64,000 nucleotides of DNA, from NCBI RefSeq assembly GCF_028649435.1, contig NZ_JAQSIN010000009.1; one strand, 5' to 3'. Origin of the DNA: Curvibacter microcysteis. GTDB taxonomy: Bacteria > Pseudomonadota > Gammaproteobacteria > Burkholderiales > Burkholderiaceae_C. Position numbers and translations under genes: made by a program. Positions 41,941-50,152 of the stretch are shown piece by piece; position 1 is the first letter of the stretch; each line of letters starts with the position of its first letter. Below the pieces are notes generated by a model that saw only the letters and a program-made list of their open reading frames with translations, had not been told where the DNA came from and did no database searches.

Positions 41941-42018
41941 CGCTTGGCATGGCCCCGCCGGGCCTCCTTGCGATCTGCGGCATGATTTGCGTTTTGACCT
42001 GGGAAAGCAACGCAGACC

Positions 42019-42750
42019 ATGAGCACCCTGATCCTCTTGCCCGGCTTGGCAGCCCGAGAGACGCTTTGGCTTGATCAACTCAACGCACTGCCGCCGGATT
42101 TGCCGTGTGCCGTCAGCGATGTGCATTTCCGGCACGCCAGCATCCCCCACATGGCCAGGGCCTTGCTCGAGGAGCATCCCGGGCCGCTGGCCTTGTGTGG
42201 GGCCTCGATGGGCGGCATGGTGGCCATGGAAGCCGCCAGGCAAGCCCCCGAGCGAATCCGCGCCCTGGCGCTGCTGGGCACCAACGCCCAGCCCGAAAGC
42301 GCCGCCATGCACGCCGTGCGAACGCAGGCGCTGGCGCGCTTTCGCAGCGGTCAATGGCGTGAAGTGATTGAACCCAACCTGGCCCTGGCCTTCCATGCAG
42401 ATGGCTTGGCGCAGCCGGCCTTGGTGGCTCGCTACTGGGCTTTTCTGGAGGCTGCAGGCCCTGAGGCGTTGGCGCGGCAAAACGAAGCCGTGATGACCCG
42501 CCCCGACGCGCGCCGCCATCTACCAACCCTGCACTGCCCCACCTGGGTGCTGTGCGGCGAGGACGATCAACTCACACCCCCAGCCTGCGCCCAGGAAATT
42601 GCCGATCTGGTGCCTGGCGCCCAACTGGACTGGCTGCCACGCTGCGGCCACATGCTGACCTGGGAACGGCCCAAAGAGGTGAACGAGTGGCTGCTGAAAT
42701 GGATCGCGCTGTGGCACCGCCCTGGCAGCCATCAGGGGTCGGTTCGGTAA
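42019..42750 (+). CDS. Alpha/beta hydrolase
   Basis: A 243-residue hydrolase of the MhpC/BioH-like type. The nucleophile is S63 in CGASMGGMVAM; the acid is probably in CGEDDQLTPP and the histidine in PRCGHMLTWERP. No signal peptide. The substrate is unknown; the size and compact N terminus (MSTLILLPGLAARETLW) resemble small esterases. It converges on coaD. Confidence 0.88.
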   Translation: MSTLILLPGLAARETLWLDQLNALPPDLPCAVSDVHFRHASIPHMARALLEEHPGPLALCGASMGGMVAMEAARQAPERIRALALLGTNAQPESAAMHAVRTQALARFRSGQWREVIEPNLALAFHADGLAQPALVARYWAFLEAAGPEALARQNEAVMTRPDARRHLPTLHCPTWVLCGEDDQLTPPACAQEIADLVPGAQLDWLPRCGHMLTWERPKEVNEWLLKWIALWHRPGSHQGSVR

Positions 42751-42815
42751 AGGCGAAGGCACTCGATCGCCAAGGCCTCCCGCTTGGGCTCAAGTGCAGG
42801 CCCTGGCCCGGCGAG

Positions 42816-43316
42816 TCAGTCGCGGCCCAGGCTGCGCACCTTCTCGGCCAGACGTTCCTGGACCAAGGGCGAGACGAACTTATTGACCTCGCCGCCCAGC
42901 ACCGCGATCTCACGAACGAAGGTGCTGGAGATGAATTGAAACTTGTCGCTGGGCGTGAGGAACACGGTTTCCACGTCAGGCATCAGGCTGCGGTTCATGC
43001 CGGCCAACTGGAACTCGTAGTCGAAGTCGGTGACCGCGCGCAGACCGCGCACCATGGCCTTGCCACCCCGCGCCACCACAAAGTCACGCAACAAGCCCGA
43101 GAAAGTGGCCACTTCGACTTGGGGGAAGCGCACCACCGCCTCACGCACCATGTCGACGCGCTCTTGCAGGCTGAACAGGGTCTTCTTGTGGTGGCCTGCG
43201 GCCACCGCCACGATGACGTGATCAAACAACTGGGTCGCACGGCGGACCACGTCTTCGTGGCCCAAGGTCATGGGGTCAAAAGTACCCGGATAAACAGCAA
43301 TCACGTTCTGGGCCAT
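42816..43316 (-). CDS. coaD: Phosphopantetheine adenylyltransferase
   Basis: A 166-residue enzyme of coenzyme A synthesis. The TxGH nucleotide motif is in YPGTFDPMTLGHEDVV; FLTPSDKFQFISSTFVREIAVLGG is the C-terminal signature. The start at 43316 has AGGAGA upstream. It lies downstream of rsmD on the same strand, the conserved rsmD-coaD neighbourhood. Confidence 0.96.
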   Translation of the reverse strand: MAQNVIAVYPGTFDPMTLGHEDVVRRATQLFDHVIVAVAAGHHKKTLFSLQERVDMVREAVVRFPQVEVATFSGLLRDFVVARGGKAMVRGLRAVTDFDYEFQLAGMNRSLMPDVETVFLTPSDKFQFISSTFVREIAVLGGEVNKFVSPLVQERLAEKVRSLGRD

Positions 43317-43461
43317 CGGTCTGCGTCTCCTGCAGGGGTGGGTGGGTTTTGCTCGCCGACCTGATGACCAGGTCGGGGCGCCGATCACAGTGACGGCCCC
43401 CTTGGGGCGCATTATGCATGGCCCCTACCGCCCCCCGAGCCAGGTCAGCGTCGCGCTGGCA

Positions 43462-44097
43462 TCAGGCCGGTTGGCCAATCCGCCCCAGCAAATGAGCGTG
43501 GACGGCACCCGCCTTGAGGTGCCGGTGCAACACCAGGCCCAAGGGCGCCAGCAAGGCCTCATCCCATGCGCTGGGAGACTCCAGGTAGATGCGGCCATCC
43601 GGCGCCAGGGCCTCGGCGGCGGCGCGCAAGGCGGGCTCGAACAAGGCGGCGCCAAAGGGGGGATCCAAGAACACCAGATCCAGGTTATCGCCCCGGCGCT
43701 GGGCCAACTGGGCCACGCCATCCCCGCGCAACACCTGCACCCGGTCGGCCTTCAGGCGCAGGGCCACACCTTGAAGGTTGGCGACCAAGCCGGCGTCCTG
43801 CTCAATCAGGTAGACGTCACGGGCGCCGCGCGAGGCGGCCTCCAGGCCCAGAGCGCCAGTGCCCGCAAACGCGTCCAGGCAGCGCCAGCCACCCAGGTCC
43901 TGTCCCAGCCAGTTGAACAAGGTCTCACGCACCCGGTCGGGGGTCGGGCGCAGTCCTGCGCGGTCCGGCACTTGCAGCCGGGTGCGCTTCCATTGCCCAC
44001 CGATGATGCGCACCTCGCCCGTGGCGCGGGCCACAGGTGCTCGCGTCGGCTTGACGGCGGGGGAGGAACGGGAAGAGGACGAGGAAGTACGGGTCAT
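43462..44097 (-). CDS. rsmD: 16S rRNA (guanine(966)-N(2))-methyltransferase
   Basis: A 211-residue SAM methyltransferase. The N-terminal ~25 residues are Ser/Thr/Arg-rich; then VRIIGGQWKRTRLQVPD and LRPTPDRVRETLFNWL, SAM motif LDAFAGTGALGLEAASRGA and catalytic DLVFLDPPFG. The start at 44097 overlaps the upstream M16 stop (ATGA), indicating translational coupling. Confidence 0.95.
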   Translation of the reverse strand: MTRTSSSSSRSSPAVKPTRAPVARATGEVRIIGGQWKRTRLQVPDRAGLRPTPDRVRETLFNWLGQDLGGWRCLDAFAGTGALGLEAASRGARDVYLIEQDAGLVANLQGVALRLKADRVQVLRGDGVAQLAQRRGDNLDLVFLDPPFGAALFEPALRAAAEALAPDGRIYLESPSAWDEALLAPLGLVLHRHLKAGAVHAHLLGRIGQPA

Positions 44098-45449
44098 GGT
44101 TGGGCTCCTACGGTGACAGTCACCAAGCGATCGGGTTGCAGATGACGGGCCAGCGCGGCGCGGATGTCGCTCAATTGCACTTGCTCCACCTGTTGGGTCC
44201 AAGTGTCGAGGTAATTCAAGGGCAATTCGCTCCAGGCGATGTTGGCCACGTTGTCGAGCAGTTTTTTATTGCTGTCGATGCGCAGCGCGAAACCGCCGAC
44301 CAGGTTGTCCTTGGCCGCCTTCAGTTCCGCCTCGGTGGGGCCTTCGGCCACGTAGCGGGCCAAGACCTCGCGCACCACCTTCACCGCTTCCGCGGTCTGG
44401 TCAGGCCGGGTTTGCAGCCCCACCGTGAAGGCACCTGCGTGCAAGCCCGGGGAGAAATAGCTGTAGACGCTGTAGCTCAGCCCACGCTTTTCGCGCACCT
44501 CGCTGGTCAGGCGCGACACAAAGCCGCCCCCGCCCAGGATGTAGTTGCCCACCAGCAGGGCAAAGTAGTCGGGGTCGGCCCGGCGGATGCCTGGCTGGCC
44601 GATCAGCACATGGGCTTGGGCCGAGCTGAATGGCAGCGCTTGCTCACTGGCGGCCTTCAAGGGGGGCACTTCAGGCACGGCAGGCGCAGTGCTGCAGGCG
44701 GCGTTGGGCAGCCGTGACAGCAGGGTGCTGGCCAGCGTGTCGGCCTGAGCGCGGCTCAAGGCCCCGACCAAGCTGACGCGGGCCGAGCACGCCTGGACGG
44801 AACGCTGAAGGTAAGCCCGCATGTCAGCCACGCTGATGGCGGCCAGGGTCTGGGCCGTGATCTGCGCGCCGTAGGGGTGCCCGCCATAAACCGCCTCGGC
44901 AAAGGCTTTCCCCGCCAACGTGCCGGGCCGGGTATCGGCTTCTTTGAGGGAGGCCACCAGGCGTTCACGATCGCGGCGCCAGATGGCCTCGGGCAGGCTG
45001 GCCTCGGCCAGCTGGCGGCTGGCCAACTGGGCCGCACGGGCCAGCAAATCAGGCTCGGTCAGGGAGCGCAAGCCAAAGGTCAGGCGATCCGCGCTGGCAC
45101 TGGCGCCAAAGCTGGCGCCCAGATCAGCCCAGGCCTCGCCCAGGGCGTTTTCGTCCAGCGCAGGCAGGTTGGCGCTGGCGCGCACGCCTCGCCCCGTCAT
45201 GGCGGCGCTCACCGCGGCCAGTCCGGCCTGGGCGGCGGGATCACGGCGCGACCCGCCGTCAAAGTCGATTTGCACGTCAACCATGGGGATGCCGGGGCTT
45301 TCCACCAAGTAAACCCGGGCGCCGCTGGGCTGGGTCCAGTGTTGGATGGGCAGCGCGGCCTGGGCACCCAGGCTGCACACCAGAGCCCCCAGCGCCAAAC
45401 CCGCCGGACGGGGCCAGGAACACAAGCTCAAGGCTTTGAAAATAAACAT
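44094..45449 (-). CDS. M16-family peptidase-like subunit lacking the zinc motif
   Basis: A 451-residue exported M16-like protein with signal peptide (ending GALVCSLGAQA). The HxxEH zinc-binding motif is absent from its N-terminal domain (GGSRRDPAAQAGLAAVSAAM at the equivalent place), while the C-terminal M16 features FVSRLTSEVREKRGLSYSVYSYFSPG remain. It is the usual inactive partner of the zinc-bearing M16 gene directly upstream, as in heterodimeric bacterial M16B peptidases. CAGGTGA gives the ribosome site. Confidence 0.9.
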   Translation of the reverse strand: MFIFKALSLCSWPRPAGLALGALVCSLGAQAALPIQHWTQPSGARVYLVESPGIPMVDVQIDFDGGSRRDPAAQAGLAAVSAAMTGRGVRASANLPALDENALGEAWADLGASFGASASADRLTFGLRSLTEPDLLARAAQLASRQLAEASLPEAIWRRDRERLVASLKEADTRPGTLAGKAFAEAVYGGHPYGAQITAQTLAAISVADMRAYLQRSVQACSARVSLVGALSRAQADTLASTLLSRLPNAACSTAPAVPEVPPLKAASEQALPFSSAQAHVLIGQPGIRRADPDYFALLVGNYILGGGGFVSRLTSEVREKRGLSYSVYSYFSPGLHAGAFTVGLQTRPDQTAEAVKVVREVLARYVAEGPTEAELKAAKDNLVGGFALRIDSNKKLLDNVANIAWSELPLNYLDTWTQQVEQVQLSDIRAALARHLQPDRLVTVTVGAQP

Positions 45450-45584
45450 GAATTCACCTGCAGGTCAAACCTGGAGTCAGTCCTGGTGGACCGCTCCCAT
45501 TCCATTTAAAAACGACAGCCGCCGGGGCGAGAGGCCTGACTCGGCATCCCGTGGTGCCCGCTGGCCCGCCCCAACAACACGGAC

Positions 45585-47033
45585 TCAAGAACCGCCATGC
45601 CGCCCCACAGGCTTGGCCGCGCGGGGGCGTTGGGGGTCCAGGGGCTGAGGCCGCAAGATGGCGACGGTCAGCTGATCATCGCCAAAATAGCGCGCAGCCA
45701 CCGACTGCACCTGAGCCGCGCTGACTTGGCGCAGGCGCTGGATCAGGCGTTCACTGGCGTCCAGGGGCATGCCCTGCACCCAGTAGCGACCCAGCTCGTT
45801 GGCCTGATTGAACACCGAGTCGAGTTTGTAGACCTCACTGGCCACCCATTGGGTTTTGACCCGCTGCAACTCAGCCTCGCTGATGCCCTGCTCGGCCACC
45901 CGCTTCACCTGGGCGCGCAAAGCAGCCTCAACGGCTTCGGGGCTCTGGCCTGGGGTCGGCACGCCATCCAGGACAAACATCTGCGGGCCACGCCCCATCA
46001 AACCGTTGTAGGCCCCTGCGCTGTCGGCCACGCGCCGCTCCCCTTGGGTCAGGGTGCGCTCCAGGCGAGCGCCCGGGTAGCCGTCCAGCACGGCGGCCAG
46101 CACGGTCAAGGCCAGGGCGTCGTCGTCGGGTGCACCGGCCTGCTCAATCGAATTGAGCTGCGGCACTTTGAAGGCCAGCGCCACATAGGCCTGCTCGGCT
46201 GGGGCTTTGTAGTCCAGACGACGCAGACCGACCTGGGTGGGCTCCAGCCGCGGTTTGCGCGCAGGCAATGCGCGGCTGGGCACGGGCTCGTAGTAGCGCC
46301 GGGCCAGGGCCAGGGCCTGCTCGGGCGTCACATCGCCAGCGATCACCACAGCCGCGTTGACGGGGCTGTACCAGGTGCGCCAGAACTGGCGTACGTCGTC
46401 TGCGGTCATGGCGTCGAGGTCGCTCATCCAGCCCACCACGGGACGGTGGTAGGGCGAGGCCACGAAAGCGGCTGCGTTCAAGGCTTCGTAGAGGCGAGCC
46501 CGCGGGTTGTCATCAGTGCGCATGCGCCGCTCTTCTTTGATGACTTCGATCTCACGCCGGAACTCATCATCGGCCCACTGGTTGTTGGCAAATCGATCGG
46601 CCTCCAGCTGCATCACCTCTTCCAGCCGCGCCGCGGGGATCTGTTGGTAATAGCCGGTGTAGTCGCGGGTGGTGAAGGCATTCTCGCGCCCGCCCAGGGC
46701 CGCCACCCGGCGAGAAAACTCCCCCGGGGTCAGGTTGGGCGTGCCTTTGAACATCATGTGCTCCAGGGCATGGGCCACGCCGCTGGTGCCATCCACCTCG
46801 TCCATGGAGCCCACCCGCACCCACAGCATGTGGGCCACGGTGGGGGCACGGTGGTCGGGCTTGACGATCAAGGTCATGCCGTTGCTGAGCGTGAATTGCT
46901 GCACCCCCGTGCTGTCTTTCTGCGGGGCTGCGACCTCAGTTGCCGCAGCGGCAGGAACCGCTGTGGGCTGGGCCTGGAGGGAGGGCGCTGACCAAAAGGA
47001 CAGCATGGCCAGGAGGGGTAGGTAGCGTTTCAT
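45585..47033 (-). CDS. M16-family zinc peptidase
   Basis: A 482-residue exported metallopeptidase. The start at 47033 opens a signal peptide (MKRYLPLLAMLSFWSAPSLQAQP); the frame continues upstream only through antisense ftsY sequence. The inverted zinc motif is H88-A-L-E91-H92 (SGVAHALEHMMFKGTPN), with a downstream glutamate in RLEEVMQLEADR. Substrates are probably periplasmic peptides. It pairs with the zinc-less gene 135 bases downstream and is divergent from ftsY with a 28-base gap. Confidence 0.93.
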   Translation of the reverse strand: MKRYLPLLAMLSFWSAPSLQAQPTAVPAAAATEVAAPQKDSTGVQQFTLSNGMTLIVKPDHRAPTVAHMLWVRVGSMDEVDGTSGVAHALEHMMFKGTPNLTPGEFSRRVAALGGRENAFTTRDYTGYYQQIPAARLEEVMQLEADRFANNQWADDEFRREIEVIKEERRMRTDDNPRARLYEALNAAAFVASPYHRPVVGWMSDLDAMTADDVRQFWRTWYSPVNAAVVIAGDVTPEQALALARRYYEPVPSRALPARKPRLEPTQVGLRRLDYKAPAEQAYVALAFKVPQLNSIEQAGAPDDDALALTVLAAVLDGYPGARLERTLTQGERRVADSAGAYNGLMGRGPQMFVLDGVPTPGQSPEAVEAALRAQVKRVAEQGISEAELQRVKTQWVASEVYKLDSVFNQANELGRYWVQGMPLDASERLIQRLRQVSAAQVQSVAARYFGDDQLTVAILRPQPLDPQRPRAAKPVGRHGGS

Positions 47034-47050
47034 AGAATCATGGGATTCTA
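47033..47050. promoter_or_regulatory. Palindrome in the M16/ftsY divergent gap
   Basis: TAGAATC (47033-47039) and GATTCTA (47044-47050) form a perfect 7-bp dyad with a 4-base centre, occupying most of the 28-base gap between the divergent start codons. Each arm resembles a -10 box (TAGAAT) on its strand, but I found no well-spaced -35. It could be an operator or simply overlapping promoter elements. Confidence 0.4.
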
Positions 47051-47061
47051 AGAACCCGCCA

Positions 47062-48591
47062 ATGTTCAGCTTTTTCAAGAAAAAACCACCTTCGCCTGCG
47101 CCCGCTCCGGCTGACGCACCTGCCACCTCGGCCCAGGCCGCCCCTGCGACGGCCCCCGAGGCGGTCTCTGCACCGCCTGTCGTGGCCCCAACGCCCGCGC
47201 CTGCGCCGGCCTCTGGCGGTGGCCTGAGCTGGTTGCGCAATCCCTTTGGCAGCAAAAGCAGCGCGCCCGCACCGGTCACCCCGCCTGCAAGTGCCCCAAC
47301 GGCCAGCCCTGTCGCCCCAGCGGTCAGCGTGCCCGCTGCGCCGGTGTCGACGCCTGCCCCGGCCCCACAGGTCCCAGCCCCTGCCCCTGCCCCATCGGTA
47401 GCGGCTGCGACCGCACCGCTCAGCGCATCGACGGCACCGCCGCCAAGTCCTTCGATTCCCTCGGCTTCGGTGACAACACCCCCGCTAGCGGCCGCCCCGG
47501 CGACAAACCCGGTCGCGGCACCAACGGCGGCCCCCATCGCAGCGACCGTACCCAGCAGCCCCCCGGCGGTCACCACGGCGCCGGCGCCTACTGCAGCGCC
47601 TGTTCCTGCGCCCGTGCCAGCACCGGCCCCCGTACCCGTGCCGGCCCCTGCGCCAGTGGCTCCGGCACCGGTGACTGCCCCCGCGCCCGCCGCCCGTCAA
47701 GGCTGGCTGGACCGCCTGAAAGCCGGCCTGCGCAAGACCGGCTCCAGCCTGGCGACGGTGTTCACCGGTACCCAGATCGACGACGCGCTTTACGAGGAAC
47801 TGGAAGAAGCCCTGCTGATGGCCGACACCGGGGTGAAAGCCACCGAGCACCTGCTCAAGGACCTCAAGCGCCGCGTCAAGGAAGCCAAGACCACCGAACC
47901 CGGCCAGGTCAAGGCGCTGCTGGCCGAAGCCATCGCCGACCTGCTGCGTCCGCTGGAAAAGGCCTTGGTGATCGGCGAGTTCACCCCCACCGTGATCATG
48001 GTGGCTGGCGTCAATGGCGCGGGCAAAACCACCTCCATTGGCAAGCTGACCAAGCACCTGGCGAACGAGGGGGCCTCGGTGCTGCTGGCAGCGGCCGACA
48101 CCTTCCGCGCCGCGGCCCGTGAGCAACTGGGCGTCTGGGCCGACCGCAACACGGTGGAAATCGTCAGCCAAGAAGGCGGTGACCCCGCCGCCGTGAGCTT
48201 TGACGCGGTGACCGCTGGCAAGGCGCGTGGCAAGGATGTGGTGCTGGTCGACACCGCGGGCCGCTTGCCGACCCAGTTGCACCTGATGGAAGAGCTCAAG
48301 AAGATCAAGCGGGTGGTGACCAAGGCGGACGGCAGTGCCCCGCATGAGGTGCTGCTGGTGATCGACGGCAACACGGGTCAAAACGCGCTGGCCCAGGTCC
48401 GCTCTTTTGACGATGCGCTGGGTCTGACCGGCCTGATCGTGACCAAGTTGGACGGCACGGCCAAGGGTGGTGTGCTGGCCGCCATCGCCCAAGAACGCCC
48501 GATTCCGGTGTACTTCATTGGCGTCGGTGAAAAGCTCGAAGACCTGGAAACCTTCAACGCCCGCGAGTTCGCCCAGGCCCTGCTGTCCTGA
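47062..48591 (+). CDS. ftsY: Signal recognition particle receptor FtsY
   Basis: A 509-residue SRP GTPase receptor. MFSFFKKKPPSP is followed by a very long Ala/Pro-rich region (to ~210), then the NG domain: WLDRLKAGLRKTGSSLATVF (N domain), G1 GVNGAGKTTSIGKL (~316), DTFRAAAREQLGVW, DTAGRLPTQ, TKLDGTAKGG, and the closing YFIGVGEKLEDLETFNAREF. It docks ribosome-SRP complexes at the membrane. The ~200-residue Ala/Pro linker replaces the acidic A domain of E. coli FtsY. Confidence 0.96.
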   Translation: MFSFFKKKPPSPAPAPADAPATSAQAAPATAPEAVSAPPVVAPTPAPAPASGGGLSWLRNPFGSKSSAPAPVTPPASAPTASPVAPAVSVPAAPVSTPAPAPQVPAPAPAPSVAAATAPLSASTAPPPSPSIPSASVTTPPLAAAPATNPVAAPTAAPIAATVPSSPPAVTTAPAPTAAPVPAPVPAPAPVPVPAPAPVAPAPVTAPAPAARQGWLDRLKAGLRKTGSSLATVFTGTQIDDALYEELEEALLMADTGVKATEHLLKDLKRRVKEAKTTEPGQVKALLAEAIADLLRPLEKALVIGEFTPTVIMVAGVNGAGKTTSIGKLTKHLANEGASVLLAAADTFRAAAREQLGVWADRNTVEIVSQEGGDPAAVSFDAVTAGKARGKDVVLVDTAGRLPTQLHLMEELKKIKRVVTKADGSAPHEVLLVIDGNTGQNALAQVRSFDDALGLTGLIVTKLDGTAKGGVLAAIAQERPIPVYFIGVGEKLEDLETFNAREFAQALLS

Positions 48592-48610
48592 GCCCGGCCA
48601 GCGCCACGCC

Positions 48611-48637
48611 AGCCCGCGCCTGCCGCGGGCTTTTTTT
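48611..48637 (+). terminator. Intrinsic terminator after ftsY
   Basis: AGCCCGCG and CGCGGGCT form an 8-bp stem with loop CCTGC, followed by seven T. It lies 20 bases after the ftsY stop. Confidence 0.9.
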
Positions 48638-48759
48638 CGCCTTCGCTCGCGGTTGGCGGCGGCTGCGCCGTGCCCCACGAGCAGCCCAAGGCTTTTTAGC
48701 TTGCTCCGAACAGCCCCCCAAGACAAAAGACCAAGGGCAGATTCAGTAGACTCGGCGGC

Positions 48760-50052
48760 ATGAGAACCACCTCCCCCCTCCCCCTTCCCGGTTGGCGCGT
48801 GCTGGCCTTGAGCGGCCTGTTACTGATCAGCGCCTGTGGTGGCGGCGGTGGCGGTGGGTCCAGCAGTTCCAGTTCCAGTTCCAGTTCCAGTTCCAGTTCC
48901 AGTTCCGGGGCCGGCGCCGGCGCCGATTCCAGCGCAAGCAGCAGCAGTGGGGGCAGTGGCACGGGTGGCAGCAGTGTGGTCGTCGACGGGCATACCGCCA
49001 TCCAACAAGCGGCGCTGAGCCAACGGGCTGGCGTGCTGGCCAAGGCCTTGGGCCGCAGCCAACGGCTGCTGGTCGGGCTGGGGACGGTGGACATCGCGCC
49101 CATCCAAGCCCAGGGCCTGCTGCCCGACATCTATGACCAGTACTTGGTGGGGGTGGGGCCGAGCTCCTGGCCGAGTTGGAACAGCCCCTCAGGCGCCTAT
49201 GTGAAGCTGGTGGCCCAGCGCGCCGACCAGATCGGCGCCGTGCCCATGTTCACGCTCTACCAAATGGCCACGCGCGGCGACGGTGTGTTGACCGGCCTGG
49301 CCGACACCAATTACATGACCGATTACTGGAACAACGCGCGCTTGTTGTTCCAGCAACTGGCAAGCTACGGCAAACCGGCCCTGGTCAACCTGGAGCCTGA
49401 CTTCTGGGGCTATGCGCAGCGCGTCAACGCCGACCCGACCCAGATGCTGGCCTACGTCAACATCAACCCCGATTGCGCCAGCCTGCCCAACACCGTGGCC
49501 GGCATGGCAGCCTGCCTGGTGCAAAGTGCTCGGCAGATCGCGCCCCAGGCTTATGTGGGCTTTCCGCCGTCCTTGTTTGAAGACCTGCGCCCCACCGAGG
49601 TCGCGTACATGAAAAAACTGGGCGCGGACCAGGCTGACTTTGTGGTCATGCAGACCCTGGACCGCGATGCCGGTTGCTTCGAAGCGCGCTCACTGGCCGG
49701 CGAGTGCACTCGCGCAGGCAAAAACTGGTACTGGGATGAGAGCAACACCACCTCGCCCAACTTCAACGAGCACTTCGCGCTGGCCAATGGCTATTTCCAG
49801 GGCCTGGGGCGGCCCTTGCTGTGGTGGCAGACCCCCTTGGGCGTGCCCGCCGCCAGCCCCAGCACCAACAGTCCCTGGCGCGACAACCGGGTGCGCTACT
49901 TCATGACCCACACGGCACAACTGGTGGCCAATGGCGGCGTGGGCGTGGTGTTCAGCCCAGGGCAGTCGGCCCAGACCACCATCCAAACCGACGGCGGACA
50001 GTTCCAGAGTCATGCCAAAGCCTATTGGGCCAGCCCAACCACGCTGCCCTGA
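48760..50052 (+). CDS. Lipoprotein with poly-Gly/poly-Ser linker and putative glycosidase-like domain
   Basis: A 430-residue secreted lipoprotein. The lipobox is LLLISAC (C at ~26), followed by seven glycines and sixteen serines plus a Gly/Ala/Ser stretch to ~70. The remaining ~350 residues look like a compact alpha/beta domain: LVGLGTVDIAPIQAQGLLPDIYDQYLVG, KPALVNLEPDFWGYAQ, FVVMQTLDRDAGC and RPLLWWQTPLGVP. The NLEPDFWGY and WWQTP segments resemble TIM-barrel glycoside hydrolases, but I cannot assign a family. A likely surface or periplasmic enzyme or binding protein. Confidence 0.75.
   Translation: MRTTSPLPLPGWRVLALSGLLLISACGGGGGGGSSSSSSSSSSSSSSSSGAGAGADSSASSSSGGSGTGGSSVVVDGHTAIQQAALSQRAGVLAKALGRSQRLLVGLGTVDIAPIQAQGLLPDIYDQYLVGVGPSSWPSWNSPSGAYVKLVAQRADQIGAVPMFTLYQMATRGDGVLTGLADTNYMTDYWNNARLLFQQLASYGKPALVNLEPDFWGYAQRVNADPTQMLAYVNINPDCASLPNTVAGMAACLVQSARQIAPQAYVGFPPSLFEDLRPTEVAYMKKLGADQADFVVMQTLDRDAGCFEARSLAGECTRAGKNWYWDESNTTSPNFNEHFALANGYFQGLGRPLLWWQTPLGVPAASPSTNSPWRDNRVRYFMTHTAQLVANGGVGVVFSPGQSAQTTIQTDGGQFQSHAKAYWASPTTLP
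48865..48906 (+). repeat. Tandem hexanucleotide repeat (AGTTCC)7
   Basis: Seven perfect copies of AGTTCC, each coding Ser-Ser, inside the linker of the lipoprotein gene. Copy number changes would alter linker length by two residues per unit without a frameshift. Confidence 0.95.
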
Positions 50053-50152
50053 GGCGACGAATGGGAATCAACCCGAAGTCCCTTTTTTTTGCTGACCGCT
50101 TTCTCGTTTTGGCGTAAAAATGCGTCAAGTTTGCGACTTTTATTGAGCTGCC

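Noticed and set aside
44094..45449. Zinc-less M16 gene considered as a decayed pseudogene
   Set aside because: The frame is intact and the C-terminal M16 features are kept; inactive partners of M16 heterodimers normally lack HxxEH.
47034..47576. Upstream extension of the M16 peptidase (Gly/Ala-rich, 181 codons)
   Set aside because: It is the antisense of the Ala/Pro linker of ftsY; the signal peptide at 47033 marks the true start.
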